From: an uncultured Alphaproteobacteria bacterium
GTDB lineage: Bacteria; Pseudomonadota; Alphaproteobacteria; RF32; CAG-239
Assembly: GCA_949542085.1 (NCBI GenBank)
Contig: CATGXW010000072.1
Coordinates: 1-5,547, forward strand
Direction: 5' to 3'
Length of the DNA stretch: 5,547 bases
Shown here: positions 1 through 5,547 of the stretch, piece by piece
Position numbering within the stretch: the first letter of the stretch is position 1
Layout of the letters: every line of letters starts with the position of its first letter
The notes under the pieces: generated by a model
Database searches by the model: none
What the model saw: only the letters and a program-made list of their open reading frames with translations
Told to the model about the DNA's origin: nothing
Translations under genes and position numbers: made by a program

Positions 1-143
1 TAGGTCGTGGTGCCTGTCATGACATCCAACACTCCAGCTGCATTAAAAAATGGAGAAAAACAACAGTCGGCGGGAGGTCCTAAATATTAGCGCTGTGATA
101 TACTTCTGTGGAGAACTAGGAGGCTACAATAAATATGAGGGGG
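1..143. other. Left-edge region with no identifiable gene
   Basis: This stretch lies downstream of the exporter stop codon and runs to the window edge. On the plus strand two frames are closed by position 22. The third is open from the edge to a TAA at about 81-83, but its translation is short and cysteine/lysine-rich and I do not recognise it. On the minus strand one frame is open from about position 90 to the edge and contains an ATG at 20-18; this could be the beginning of a leftward gene that continues outside the window, but too little is visible to say. An AGGAGG sits at 118-123, 11 nt before an ATG at 135 that opens only 10 codons. I see no convincing hairpin with a T-run to terminate the exporter transcript, and no tRNA or rRNA. 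Confidence 0.4.
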
Positions 144-1916
144 TTATTTAATCTGGGTTTTGTATAAGGCTCCATAGACAGAATTGTCGTTTGCCAATAA
201 TTCTTCGTGAGTTCCTGTTTCCACTATTTCACCATAGTTGACGACAACGATTTTGTCCGCATTCCGAACTGTTGATAGTCTGTGAGCGATGATAAATACG
301 GTGCGGTCTTTCATTAAATTATCGATAGCCTGTTGAACAACGGCTTCAGATTTATTATCCAACGCTGATGTTGCTTCGTCTAAAATGACAATAGGCGCAT
401 CTTTGATGAAAGCACGGGCAATGGCAATACGTTGTTTTTGTCCGCCGGAAAGTAATACACCACGTTCTCCGATTTGAGTATCCAGTCCATTATCCAAACT
501 ATTGATAAATTCTTCCAGACAAGCACATTTAATAGCGTTATTCAGTTTTTCATCGCTGATATCGGTTCTGCCGAGAAGAATGTTTTCTTTGATGGTTCCG
601 GCAAACAGGAAATTATCCTGAAAAACGATGGCGATTTTGTCGCGTAATGAATTCAGTTCCAAATCTCGAATGTCTTGTCCGTCGATTAAAACTTGTCCGG
701 ATTTGAGGTCATAAAAACGAGGTAGGAGATTAACCAATGTTGTTTTTCCGCCTCCGGAGTTGCCAACAAAAGCGATTGTTTGTCCGCAAGTGATTTTGAG
801 GTTAATGTTTTTGAGGATAGGTTTGTTTGGATTATATTCAAAGCAAACGTCTTTATATTCGATTGTCTTTTTTACTTTTTCTAATTTTTTAGCATCGGGT
901 TTGTTGTGAATAATCGGAACCGTTTCCAAAAGCCCGAAGACGCGTTCCATTGCCATTAATGCCATTTGTACGGAATTGAAGTTATTTCCGATAGATTTGA
1001 TGGGATTGTAAAGCATGATTAAGGCGGTAATAAATGATACAAAGTTTCCGGGGCTAATCTGTTTGGTTACGATGAGGTAACTTCCTAACCAGATAACAGC
1101 GGCAATACCCAACGAGACGATGAAATGCATCAGCGGAGACATCATGCCGGTGCGTTGTATCATTTTCATTCCCAGTTTGAAAACAGAACGCAGTGTTTCT
1201 TGGAAACGCTGGTTTTGGTAATCATAGAGATTGTAGGAGGTTACAATACGGTTGCCATTAAATGTTTCATTATAGTGTGTCATGACCGCCGCGCCGGAAA
1301 AGATTGTTTTATCCATAACGGATTTAATTTTGCGTTTTACCGTAGTTAATGGGTATAAGGCTCCGGCTAACACGATAACTGCGACAATGGCTAATTGCCA
1401 AGAATTGTAAAACAAAACGGCAATTAATGATATGGAAGAAAATACTCTGGTTGTGAAAAGTTTAAGGTTGGATAGCAAACCGCTGCAAGCCATATCAACA
1501 TCATTGTTAAAACGGAACAGTACATCTCCGGAGTTCATTTTATCGAAAAAGGCAGCATTGTAATGCATGAGTTTATCGAACAGGTCTATTTTTACGCCTT
1601 GAGCGATTTTCTGGCCGACCCATGTATTGAGATACGTTGCGGTATAGTTCAAAAGGCTTTGCAGGGAGCTGAAGACAATAATCAAAACCGGAATGAGTGC
1701 AGCTTGAGTAGTTGTCGCCCGTTGTTCCAGCATGACAACATCCATGTAGGGTTTTAAAGACCAGGCGATAACCGCGTCCATTGACCCGATAGGAATAGTG
1801 ATTAAAACGGCAATCAACGCTCGTACCCAATACGGCTTTACGTATGGCAAAATTTTGCGATAGTTTTTGACCATGTAAAGGTCGTTAAATTTGTTTTTGA
1901 TTCTTTGTGACAACAT
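144..1916 (-). CDS. msbA: MsbA-type ABC exporter (lipid A/glycolipid flippase), fused TMD-NBD half-transporter
   Basis: This is a half-size ABC exporter of 590 residues from the chosen ATG; E. coli MsbA has 582. In MsbA, a homodimer in the inner membrane uses ATP to flip lipid A-core to the periplasmic leaflet. An N-terminal six-helix membrane domain (about residues 28-330; hydrophobic segments near 31-53, 74-96, 157-190, 262-284 and 292-305) precedes the ATPase domain (about 352-590). The ATPase domain has every catalytic motif: Walker A GNSGGGKTT (385-393), Q-loop Gln433, signature LSGGQ (489-493), Walker B IVILDE (509-514), D-loop SALD (517-520) and switch His545. The membrane domain contains the MsbA-like stretches SWQLAI and NPIKSI. 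The frame stays open upstream to a TTG at 1988 (614 aa), but neither that TTG nor the ATGs at 1916 and 1874 (576 aa) has a good Shine-Dalgarno sequence. I prefer 1916 for its A-rich upstream and family-like length. The family is certain; lipid A as the substrate, and so the symbol, is inferred. An exporter of another polysaccharide lipid is the main alternative. Confidence 0.9.
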   Translation of the reverse strand: MLSQRIKNKFNDLYMVKNYRKILPYVKPYWVRALIAVLITIPIGSMDAVIAWSLKPYMDVVMLEQRATTTQAALIPVLIIVFSSLQSLLNYTATYLNTWVGQKIAQGVKIDLFDKLMHYNAAFFDKMNSGDVLFRFNNDVDMACSGLLSNLKLFTTRVFSSISLIAVLFYNSWQLAIVAVIVLAGALYPLTTVKRKIKSVMDKTIFSGAAVMTHYNETFNGNRIVTSYNLYDYQNQRFQETLRSVFKLGMKMIQRTGMMSPLMHFIVSLGIAAVIWLGSYLIVTKQISPGNFVSFITALIMLYNPIKSIGNNFNSVQMALMAMERVFGLLETVPIIHNKPDAKKLEKVKKTIEYKDVCFEYNPNKPILKNINLKITCGQTIAFVGNSGGGKTTLVNLLPRFYDLKSGQVLIDGQDIRDLELNSLRDKIAIVFQDNFLFAGTIKENILLGRTDISDEKLNNAIKCACLEEFINSLDNGLDTQIGERGVLLSGGQKQRIAIARAFIKDAPIVILDEATSALDNKSEAVVQQAIDNLMKDRTVFIIAHRLSTVRNADKIVVVNYGEIVETGTHEELLANDNSVYGALYKTQIK

Positions 1917-1933
1917 TTTTTTCGCTTGTGGTT

Positions 1934-2052
1934 TTAATTGTGTGTGTGAGGGGGGAAGTCTGTTAAGGTCATGTCGTTGTATAACCAATAAGCATATCCG
2001 TTATGACTTTGTACTGTATATTCGAGATTTTTCATCAGTGTTTATTTGCCAT
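1934..2052 (-). other. Two tiny overlapping reading frames ahead of the exporter (possible leader peptides)
   Basis: On the minus strand a five-codon frame (MANKH, 2052 down to 2035) starts 7 nt after an AGGA (2063-2060), which is the best ribosome-binding site upstream of the exporter. Its TGA overlaps by one base the ATG of a second frame (2035 down to 1934, 33 codons, beginning MKNLEYTVQS and ending PPHTHN). That second frame stops 17 nt before the exporter ATG at 1916 and is in a different frame from it. The arrangement is seen directly. That it is translated, or couples translation to the exporter, is inference. I do not recognise either peptide, and frames this short arise by chance. 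Confidence 0.25.
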
Positions 2053-2109
2053 GTTAAATTCCTATTAATATTTGTAATCAGCGTATATGAAGCAGCGGAC
2101 AAATGCAAG

Positions 2110-2140
2110 CCCGTTTTCACAATTATTTTGTTTATACGGG
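2110..2140. promoter_or_regulatory. Imperfect dyad upstream of the GT2 promoter
   Basis: Symmetry centres on 2125. CCCGT (2110-2114) pairs with ACGGG (2136-2140), and ACAA (2119-2122) with TTGT (2128-2131); 10 of 15 symmetric pairs match. It ends 11 bp before the -35 box, a position that suits a regulator-binding site. The right arm is followed by GTTTTT (2141-2146), so a weak plus-strand terminator blocking antisense read-through is the other reading. No known operator is recognised. Confidence 0.25.
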
Positions 2141-2151
2141 GTTTTTCATTG

Positions 2152-2179
2152 TTGACAAAGCTGCGCGGTACTTTATTAT
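2152..2179 (+). promoter_or_regulatory. Sigma-70-type promoter for the GT2 gene
   Basis: A perfect TTGACA -35 box (2152-2157) is followed by a 16-nt spacer and TATTAT (2174-2179), five of six matches to the -10 consensus. Transcription should begin near 2186-2187, only about 12 nt before the chosen ATG at 2199. This leaves a very short leader that still contains the GGAGG. It also shows that the longer open frame reaching back to 2103 cannot be the gene from this promoter. Confidence 0.7.
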
Positions 2180-2188
2180 TTTTGCTAT

Positions 2189-2193
2189 GGAGG
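2189..2193 (+). promoter_or_regulatory. Ribosome-binding site GGAGG that fixes the GT2 start
   Basis: GGAGG lies 5 nt before the ATG at 2199, and the protein from that ATG begins MISIVVPVYN, exactly where GT2 domains begin. An in-frame ATG at 2187 overlaps this site and would add only four residues. Confidence 0.75.
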
Positions 2194-2198
2194 GCGAG

Positions 2199-3167
2199 AT
2201 GATTAGTATTGTTGTGCCGGTTTATAATGTTGAGGAATATCTTTCCCGATGTGTGGAGAGTCTGTTGACGCAAAATGAGTGGGATATTGAGATTATTTTG
2301 GTCGATGATGGTTCAACCGATAGTTCGGGAATAATTTGTGATGAATATGCTGCTAAATATAAACAGATCAAGGTTATTCATCAGGAGAACGGAAGGCCCG
2401 GAGCTGCTCGTAATGCCGGTATGGTTGTTGCACAGGGGGAGTTTGTCGGGTTTGTTGATGCCGACGATTGGGTGGAAGCAGATATGTTTTCATCCATGAA
2501 AAATATTTTGGAAACGAAAGATATTGATTTTGTATTAATTCGTACTCAGCATGTTGACGAGAACGGCAAGGCTGTTCCGGAACCGTTTGTGTTGGAAGGC
2601 TTGTTTGATGTGAATGAAACGAATATCAGTGATTTTAATCGTTGCTATGGTTCCCCCTGTAATAAGCTTTATCGGCGCAAAGATTTGATTGGTAATGGTA
2701 TTCGCTTTCCTGCAGGTATATATTATGAAGACAATGCTTTTCTTTGGGAATATGAGGTTTTGTTTGGACGGGGATATGCCCTTAATCAGATTGGTTATAA
2801 TTATTTTATCCGTTCCGGTTCTATTACTAAGCAGAAAATGACGCCCAGAGCATTAGATGCTCTCACGTTGGCTCAGGTTATTAAAGAAGGGCTGGTGCGC
2901 CATGAAAAGTTTGAGCAGTATTTTGTTGCTTATATGGATAGCTTGGATAAATATTTTAAGTTGGTTTGCAAAAGACTTCCTCCGGAAATGCGTCATGAAA
3001 TTTTACCAAGAGCACAGCAGGTCGTGGCGGATGTTGAGTTGAAAAATTGGGGAATGCGCCTTTCACCCAAACAATGTCGCAAATGGTTGCGTATTAAAAG
3101 TGGAAAACTTCCTCGCTTTTTGTTTTGGAAAGTGGATATTAAGCGCTTTTTGCGTTCTCATTTTTAG
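2199..3167 (+). CDS. Family 2 glycosyltransferase (GT-A fold)
   Basis: This 322-residue inverting glycosyltransferase would transfer a sugar from a nucleotide-sugar donor to a growing glycan at the cytoplasmic face of the inner membrane. The GT2 domain starts at the first residue (SIVVPVYN, 3-10). It contains VDDGSTD (35-41) for nucleotide binding, PGAARNAG (67-74), the metal-binding DxD as DADD (87-90) and a YYED motif (175-178) holding the probable catalytic acidic residue, then RSGSIT (205-210). No transmembrane segment is apparent. The last 32 residues are strongly basic, with 11 Lys/Arg and one acidic residue mixed with Trp, Phe and Leu. This suggests a peripheral membrane-binding tail. 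The start at 2199 is chosen from the GGAGG site, the promoter position and the domain boundary. The GT61-type gene follows after 99 bp, so co-transcription is likely. Family assignment is firm; donor, acceptor and linkage cannot be read, and many capsule and LPS GT2 enzymes look like this. Confidence 0.93.
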   Translation: MISIVVPVYNVEEYLSRCVESLLTQNEWDIEIILVDDGSTDSSGIICDEYAAKYKQIKVIHQENGRPGAARNAGMVVAQGEFVGFVDADDWVEADMFSSMKNILETKDIDFVLIRTQHVDENGKAVPEPFVLEGLFDVNETNISDFNRCYGSPCNKLYRRKDLIGNGIRFPAGIYYEDNAFLWEYEVLFGRGYALNQIGYNYFIRSGSITKQKMTPRALDALTLAQVIKEGLVRHEKFEQYFVAYMDSLDKYFKLVCKRLPPEMRHEILPRAQQVVADVELKNWGMRLSPKQCRKWLRIKSGKLPRFLFWKVDIKRFLRSHF

Positions 3168-3181
3168 CTTTTCTGGTTTAG

Positions 3182-3200
3182 TTTGTCGATAAGCGGCAAA
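3182..3200 (+). other. Small hairpin in the gap between the GT2 and GT61 genes
   Basis: TTTGTCG (3182-3188) can pair with CGGCAAA (3194-3200) across a 5-nt loop, giving seven pairs with one G-T. Only short mixed A/T sequence follows, with no clean T-run, so it is a poor terminator. It may be a processing or partial attenuation site between the two genes, or chance. Confidence 0.2.
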
Positions 3201-3254
3201 ATTTGATTGATTACCTCTGTTAGTTGCGTTACACTTTTGACGTTTTAGTTGTTA

Positions 3255-3260
3255 AAGGTG
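3255..3260 (+). promoter_or_regulatory. Ribosome-binding site AAGGTG deciding the GT61 start
   Basis: AAGGTG matches AAGGAG in five of six positions and lies 6 nt before the ATG at 3267. It favours that ATG over the in-frame TTG at 3249, which would place the same bases inside the coding region. Confidence 0.6.
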
Positions 3261-3266
3261 GGTGTT

Positions 3267-4514
3267 ATGGAGCATCTGGAGATTGGTTCTCGTTTATATA
3301 TGGACGATGGTGTTGTCGAGGCTTTTGAGAAGCAAGCCGTAAAGGATTTCTTTGATGCGAGACAGCCGCAGTGTCGTATTGTTGATGACGCGGTTGTGTT
3401 GCCTGCGCAAAAATTTGCTGATGGTGACGGAAAGGCTTTTTTTCGAGGCGGAGTGATTGATGATAATGGCAATTTTGTCGTTCAGTCTCAACATGTTCGT
3501 AATACTCATGATGGTGCGATGTTGGAAGGATATGATTGTCCGGACGAAGTTGTCTTTGAGAATAAAGAAGTGCTTTATGGTGGGGTTTTGATGCAGCATT
3601 TCGGGCATTTTCTTTTGGAAACAACAAATCGTCTGTGGTACTGGATTGAAAATCGGGATAAAAATCTGGATATTGTTTTTTTGCCGTTAAAACATTCGAA
3701 AAAAGTTTTGCCGCAGTTTTGGGAATTTATGGATTTGTTGGGGATTGCTCGTGATAAAATACATTTTTTGAGAGAGCCTAAACGTTTTTCAAAAGTTTAT
3801 GTTCCTGAAGCCAGTGGTGTTATCAGTGTTTCTTTTAATGAGAAGTTTTTGCTTCCTTTTCAAGAAATAGCTTCGCGAGTAGAGCCCAAAGATAAAAAGA
3901 AAATTTATTTGTCTCGGACGAAATTTACCAAAGGCTCTCATTGTTTGGGGGAAGAACATATTGAGAAAGTTTTTGGTTTGAATGGGTATCATGTTGTTTA
4001 TCCGGAAAGATTATCATTGCGGGAGCAAATTGAGTATATCCGAGGAGCTGATGAGGTGGCTGGTGTTATCGGAACAGCAACTCATTTGGAGTTGTTTGCT
4101 AAACCAAGGGTTAAATCGATTATCTGTGAGCGAAGTGATGTACCTTTATCTGCCCAGATGCTTGTTCATCAGGCGATTGGTGCAGATTGGTATGATATTG
4201 GTGCTGAGATGAATCCGTTTCCTGTTGATCATTCAACCGGTCCTATTTTACTCGGAGTTACTGAAAGTTTTGCAAGGTTTGGGCGGAAGTATGGTTGGAA
4301 TATTCCTTCCGAATTGGTGGGTTATGTCAAAAAAGAGCATAGTAAAGCATGGGTAAAGGAATATTTTCGTCGGTACTGTCAAAAAACATATAATGAGCGT
4401 TTGGCTGTTGTCGCACCTTTGGTTGCTCGCCGTCTCTCTTATATGTCGTCAGCCTTTGTTCCGTTGAAAAAGAGATTTAAACATTTGTTTCAATCTCTTT
4501 TTAGAAAAATTTAG
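3267..4514 (+). CDS. GT61/DUF563-type glycosyltransferase (capsular polysaccharide biosynthesis)
   Basis: This 415-residue protein resembles the DUF563/GT61 group (COG4421-like), whose bacterial members occur in capsule and LPS loci and are predicted to be cytoplasmic glycosyltransferases. The supporting stretches are MQHFGHFLLETTNRLWY (109-125), which matches the family's H-F-L-L-E...R-L-W motif; KKIYLSRTKF (211-220), the typical I-Y-L-S-R strand; and EQIEYIRGADEVAGVIGTA (253-271) with a following HLELF, the position of the usual G-A/T-x-H/L loop. No signal peptide or transmembrane helix is evident. The N-terminal 100 residues and the C-terminal 80 are not recognised as separate domains. The last 15 residues are basic and amphipathic (KKRFKHLFQSLFRKI), like the tail of the preceding GT2 enzyme. 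The ATG at 3267 has a good ribosome-binding site; a TTG at 3249 would add six residues. It probably shares the GT2 promoter. The 3' end overlaps a terminator-like inverted repeat. Family is likely from motifs; substrate is unknown. Confidence 0.82.
   Translation: MEHLEIGSRLYMDDGVVEAFEKQAVKDFFDARQPQCRIVDDAVVLPAQKFADGDGKAFFRGGVIDDNGNFVVQSQHVRNTHDGAMLEGYDCPDEVVFENKEVLYGGVLMQHFGHFLLETTNRLWYWIENRDKNLDIVFLPLKHSKKVLPQFWEFMDLLGIARDKIHFLREPKRFSKVYVPEASGVISVSFNEKFLLPFQEIASRVEPKDKKKIYLSRTKFTKGSHCLGEEHIEKVFGLNGYHVVYPERLSLREQIEYIRGADEVAGVIGTATHLELFAKPRVKSIICERSDVPLSAQMLVHQAIGADWYDIGAEMNPFPVDHSTGPILLGVTESFARFGRKYGWNIPSELVGYVKKEHSKAWVKEYFRRYCQKTYNERLAVVAPLVARRLSYMSSAFVPLKKRFKHLFQSLFRKI
4467..4502. terminator. 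Bidirectional terminator-like inverted repeat inside the GT61 3' end
   Basis: AAAAAGAGATT (4467-4477) and AATCTCTTTTT (4492-4502) are perfect 11-bp reverse complements. After one T/C mismatch the stem continues with AAAC (4479-4482) and GTTT (4487-4490) around an ATTT loop. A5 on one side and T5 on the other give a U-tract on either strand. For the convergent GT4 gene it lies about 40 nt past the stop codon, a normal place for a terminator. For the GT61 gene it ends 9 nt before the TAG. The stem is AT-rich, with only two G-C pairs in the outer 11, so efficiency is uncertain. Confidence 0.55.
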
Positions 4515-4543
4515 TCACTTAGGGCGTTGCTTTGTTGATGGTT
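4515..4543. other. Short convergent gap between GT61 and GT4 stop codons
   Basis: Only 29 bp separate the two stop codons, and they contain no hairpin. A plus-strand run of eight T (4548-4555) lies just inside the GT4 gene, but nothing upstream of it forms a stem. The only terminator-like structure of this junction is therefore the one within the GT61 coding end. Confidence 0.6.
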
Positions 4544-5547
4544 TTAATTTTTTTTGCTGACGGTTTTTTTAATTAGTTTGTCCCACATTCCGATAACGAT
4601 TTCAGGTGTATAGGCTTTCATGTCTTCGACAGCATTGCGGCCAAGTTTTTGGCGTAGCTCCTTGCTTTCCATCAATATCTTTAATTTGTTGGTAAAGTCA
4701 TCAAGGTTTTCGGCCAGAAAACCATTATGTCCGTCAATAATCAGTTCGTTGACGGATGGGGTTTCCGTAAAGCCGAGGCTGGGCAATCCCATGGCCATCC
4801 CGTCAGCCAAAGCGAGAGAAAATCCTTCATGCAGACTTGGAAAAGCATGAATATCGGCTTCACGGTAAACATCTTGAATACAAGGATGATAACCGCAGAT
4901 GTGAACACGATCTTCCACTCCGTATTGTGAGGCTAGATTGAGGAGTTCCTGATTGTATTTTTGATATTTTTCCAACCCCCAGAATTCGACGTGCCAATCG
5001 GGAAAGTCTTTGGCAATACGACCAAAAGCTTCAACAATGAGATGCTGCCTTTTGCCGGCCTTTTCAACTCTGGCGATATAGATGATTTTTTTCTTTTCAA
5101 CAGATAAGTCAGCTTGTTGCTCCAGTGGAATTTGAACAACCTCGTTAGGAATGGTTACCGCTTTTTTGACCGGATAGAAAGGGGCGATTGTTTTTTCATA
5201 TGATTTCATCAATACCTGAAAAACGTCAACTTTAGAAAAGCAATGTTTATATGCTAAGCGTTTTAACCATGATTTTTTTTGAAAACGGCCAAGCATGGCA
5301 GGTGGATAGCAATGCATCATCATGATTACCGGAATGTTGTGTTTTTGCAAGAACGTGACATTGAACAAGTCTATCGGAAAGTAACAGATAATGACATCCG
5401 GTTTTTCTTTTTTGATGAGTTTGGAAAAACGGAAACATGGCACAGACAGGTTTTGGCGCAAGAAACGATAGGCATTTTTCAGCGGATTTTTTGTTTTGCC
5501 GTTGAGGTTGGTGAAACGGACGTTTTCATCCAGAGAGACACCGCTTC
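4544..5547 (-). CDS. Family 4 glycosyltransferase (GT-B fold), 5' end cut by the window
   Basis: The gene reads leftwards and its frame is open to the right edge, with 333 residues visible. A TTG at 5461 can be read as a start, but the 28 codons upstream of it are open and continue the N-terminal domain (for example FTNLNGKTKNPLKNAYRFL), so the true start lies outside. GT4 enzymes are retaining glycosyltransferases that add sugars to polysaccharide or LPS intermediates in the cytoplasm. The C-terminal Rossmann domain is clear: IIYIARVEKAGKRQHLIVEAF carries the Arg and Lys expected to bind the donor diphosphate, followed by DRVHICGY, ADIHAFPSLHEGFSLALADG and PSVNELI. In the usual EX7E donor motif the second Glu is Asp here (codons at 4826-4828 and 4802-4804). 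A family length of about 350-380 suggests some 20-50 residues are missing. It faces the GT61 gene with a 29-bp gap. Donor sugar is not determinable. Confidence 0.9.
   Translation of the reverse strand, partial: SGVSLDENVRFTNLNGKTKNPLKNAYRFLRQNLSVPCFRFSKLIKKEKPDVIICYFPIDLFNVTFLQKHNIPVIMMMHCYPPAMLGRFQKKSWLKRLAYKHCFSKVDVFQVLMKSYEKTIAPFYPVKKAVTIPNEVVQIPLEQQADLSVEKKKIIYIARVEKAGKRQHLIVEAFGRIAKDFPDWHVEFWGLEKYQKYNQELLNLASQYGVEDRVHICGYHPCIQDVYREADIHAFPSLHEGFSLALADGMAMGLPSLGFTETPSVNELIIDGHNGFLAENLDDFTNKLKILMESKELRQKLGRNAVEDMKAYTPEIVIGMWDKLIKKTVSKKN

Larger units (their letters stand above)
1917..2198. promoter_or_regulatory. Divergent intergenic region between exporter and GT2 gene
   Basis: About 280 bp separate the two divergent starts. 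The right half has a clear plus-strand promoter, annotated separately, and an imperfect dyad just upstream of it. For the leftward exporter I see no equally good promoter. The minus strand has TTGCAT (about 2108-2103) followed after 15 nt by TATACG (about 2087-2082), and also a TTGTCC; both are weak matches. Longer apparent frames across this spacer on both strands resemble no known protein and overlap the promoter, so I treat them as non-coding. Confidence 0.5.

Noticed and set aside
15..24. TGTCATGACA perfect 10-bp palindrome
   Set aside because: A 10-bp palindrome is expected a few times by chance in a window this size, and nothing near it gives it a role.
1917..1988. TTG start of the exporter at 1988 (614 aa)
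   Set aside because: It has no Shine-Dalgarno sequence, uses a rare start codon, and the extra 24 residues are polar and proline/glutamine-rich and exceed the usual MsbA length. It cannot be strictly excluded, because the frame is open.
2103..2198. Upstream extension of the GT2 reading frame to an ATG at 2103
   Set aside because: The added residues overlap the -35 and -10 boxes, do not resemble GT2 sequence, and the ATG at 2199 has GGAGG at good spacing exactly at the domain start.
3142..3165. AGCGC-TTTTT-GCGTT hairpin with T-run at the GT2 3' end as a terminator
   Set aside because: The stem is five pairs with a G-T, and the T-run starts four bases after the stem, so it is too weak to call, although its position inside the coding end echoes the stronger repeat of the GT61 gene.
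3237..3242. TTGACG as a -35 box for a separate GT61 promoter
   Set aside because: No -10 match lies at 16-18 nt, and the implied transcript start would fall after the ATG at 3267.
3265..3627. Minus-strand open frames across the GT61 gene
   Set aside because: They are antisense shadows of a well-supported gene, rich in His, Gln and Ser without recognisable motifs.
5459..5461. TTG at 5461 as the start of the GT4 gene
   Set aside because: The frame continues upstream to the window edge with plausible GT4 N-terminal sequence, so the gene is partial and this is an internal Leu codon.

Overview
The window reads as part of a surface-polysaccharide or lipopolysaccharide locus of a Gram-negative bacterium. 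It holds four substantial protein genes: an MsbA-type lipid/glycolipid ABC exporter and three glycosyltransferases of different families (GT2, GT61-like, GT4). An MsbA-type exporter points to an organism with an outer membrane. The sequence is moderately AT-rich, and one promoter has a near-consensus sigma-70 form. My guess is a low-GC proteobacterium, possibly an alphaproteobacterium, but nothing here fixes the taxon.

Layout from left to right. Positions 1-143 hold no gene I can identify. The ABC exporter is on the minus strand (144-1916) and is transcribed leftwards. A divergent spacer of about 280 bp (1917-2198) separates it from the rightward genes. That spacer carries two tiny overlapping minus-strand reading frames ahead of the exporter, an imperfect 31-bp dyad, and a convincing TTGACA/TATTAT promoter for the GT2 gene. 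The GT2 gene (2199-3167) is followed after 99 bp by a GT61/DUF563-type glycosyltransferase (3267-4514) on the same strand, probably in the same transcript. The last gene, a GT4 glycosyltransferase (4544 to the right edge), runs convergently from the minus strand. It is cut by the window edge, so its start lies outside.

The likely combined role is as follows. The three glycosyltransferases would add sugars to a lipid-linked acceptor on the cytoplasmic face of the inner membrane. The ABC exporter would flip lipid A-core or a related glycolipid to the periplasmic face. Sugar donors and acceptors cannot be read from the sequence. The changing gene orientation suggests at least three transcription units rather than one operon.

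The most unusual structure is a perfect 11-bp inverted repeat with A5/T5 flanks, inside the last codons of the GT61 gene. It looks like a bidirectional terminator serving the convergent pair. For the GT61 transcript it would lie before the stop codon. Also worth a look are the promoter of the GT2 gene, which puts the predicted transcript start on an in-frame ATG, and the mini-ORF pair upstream of the exporter. I did not find convincing evidence of a wholly new system.
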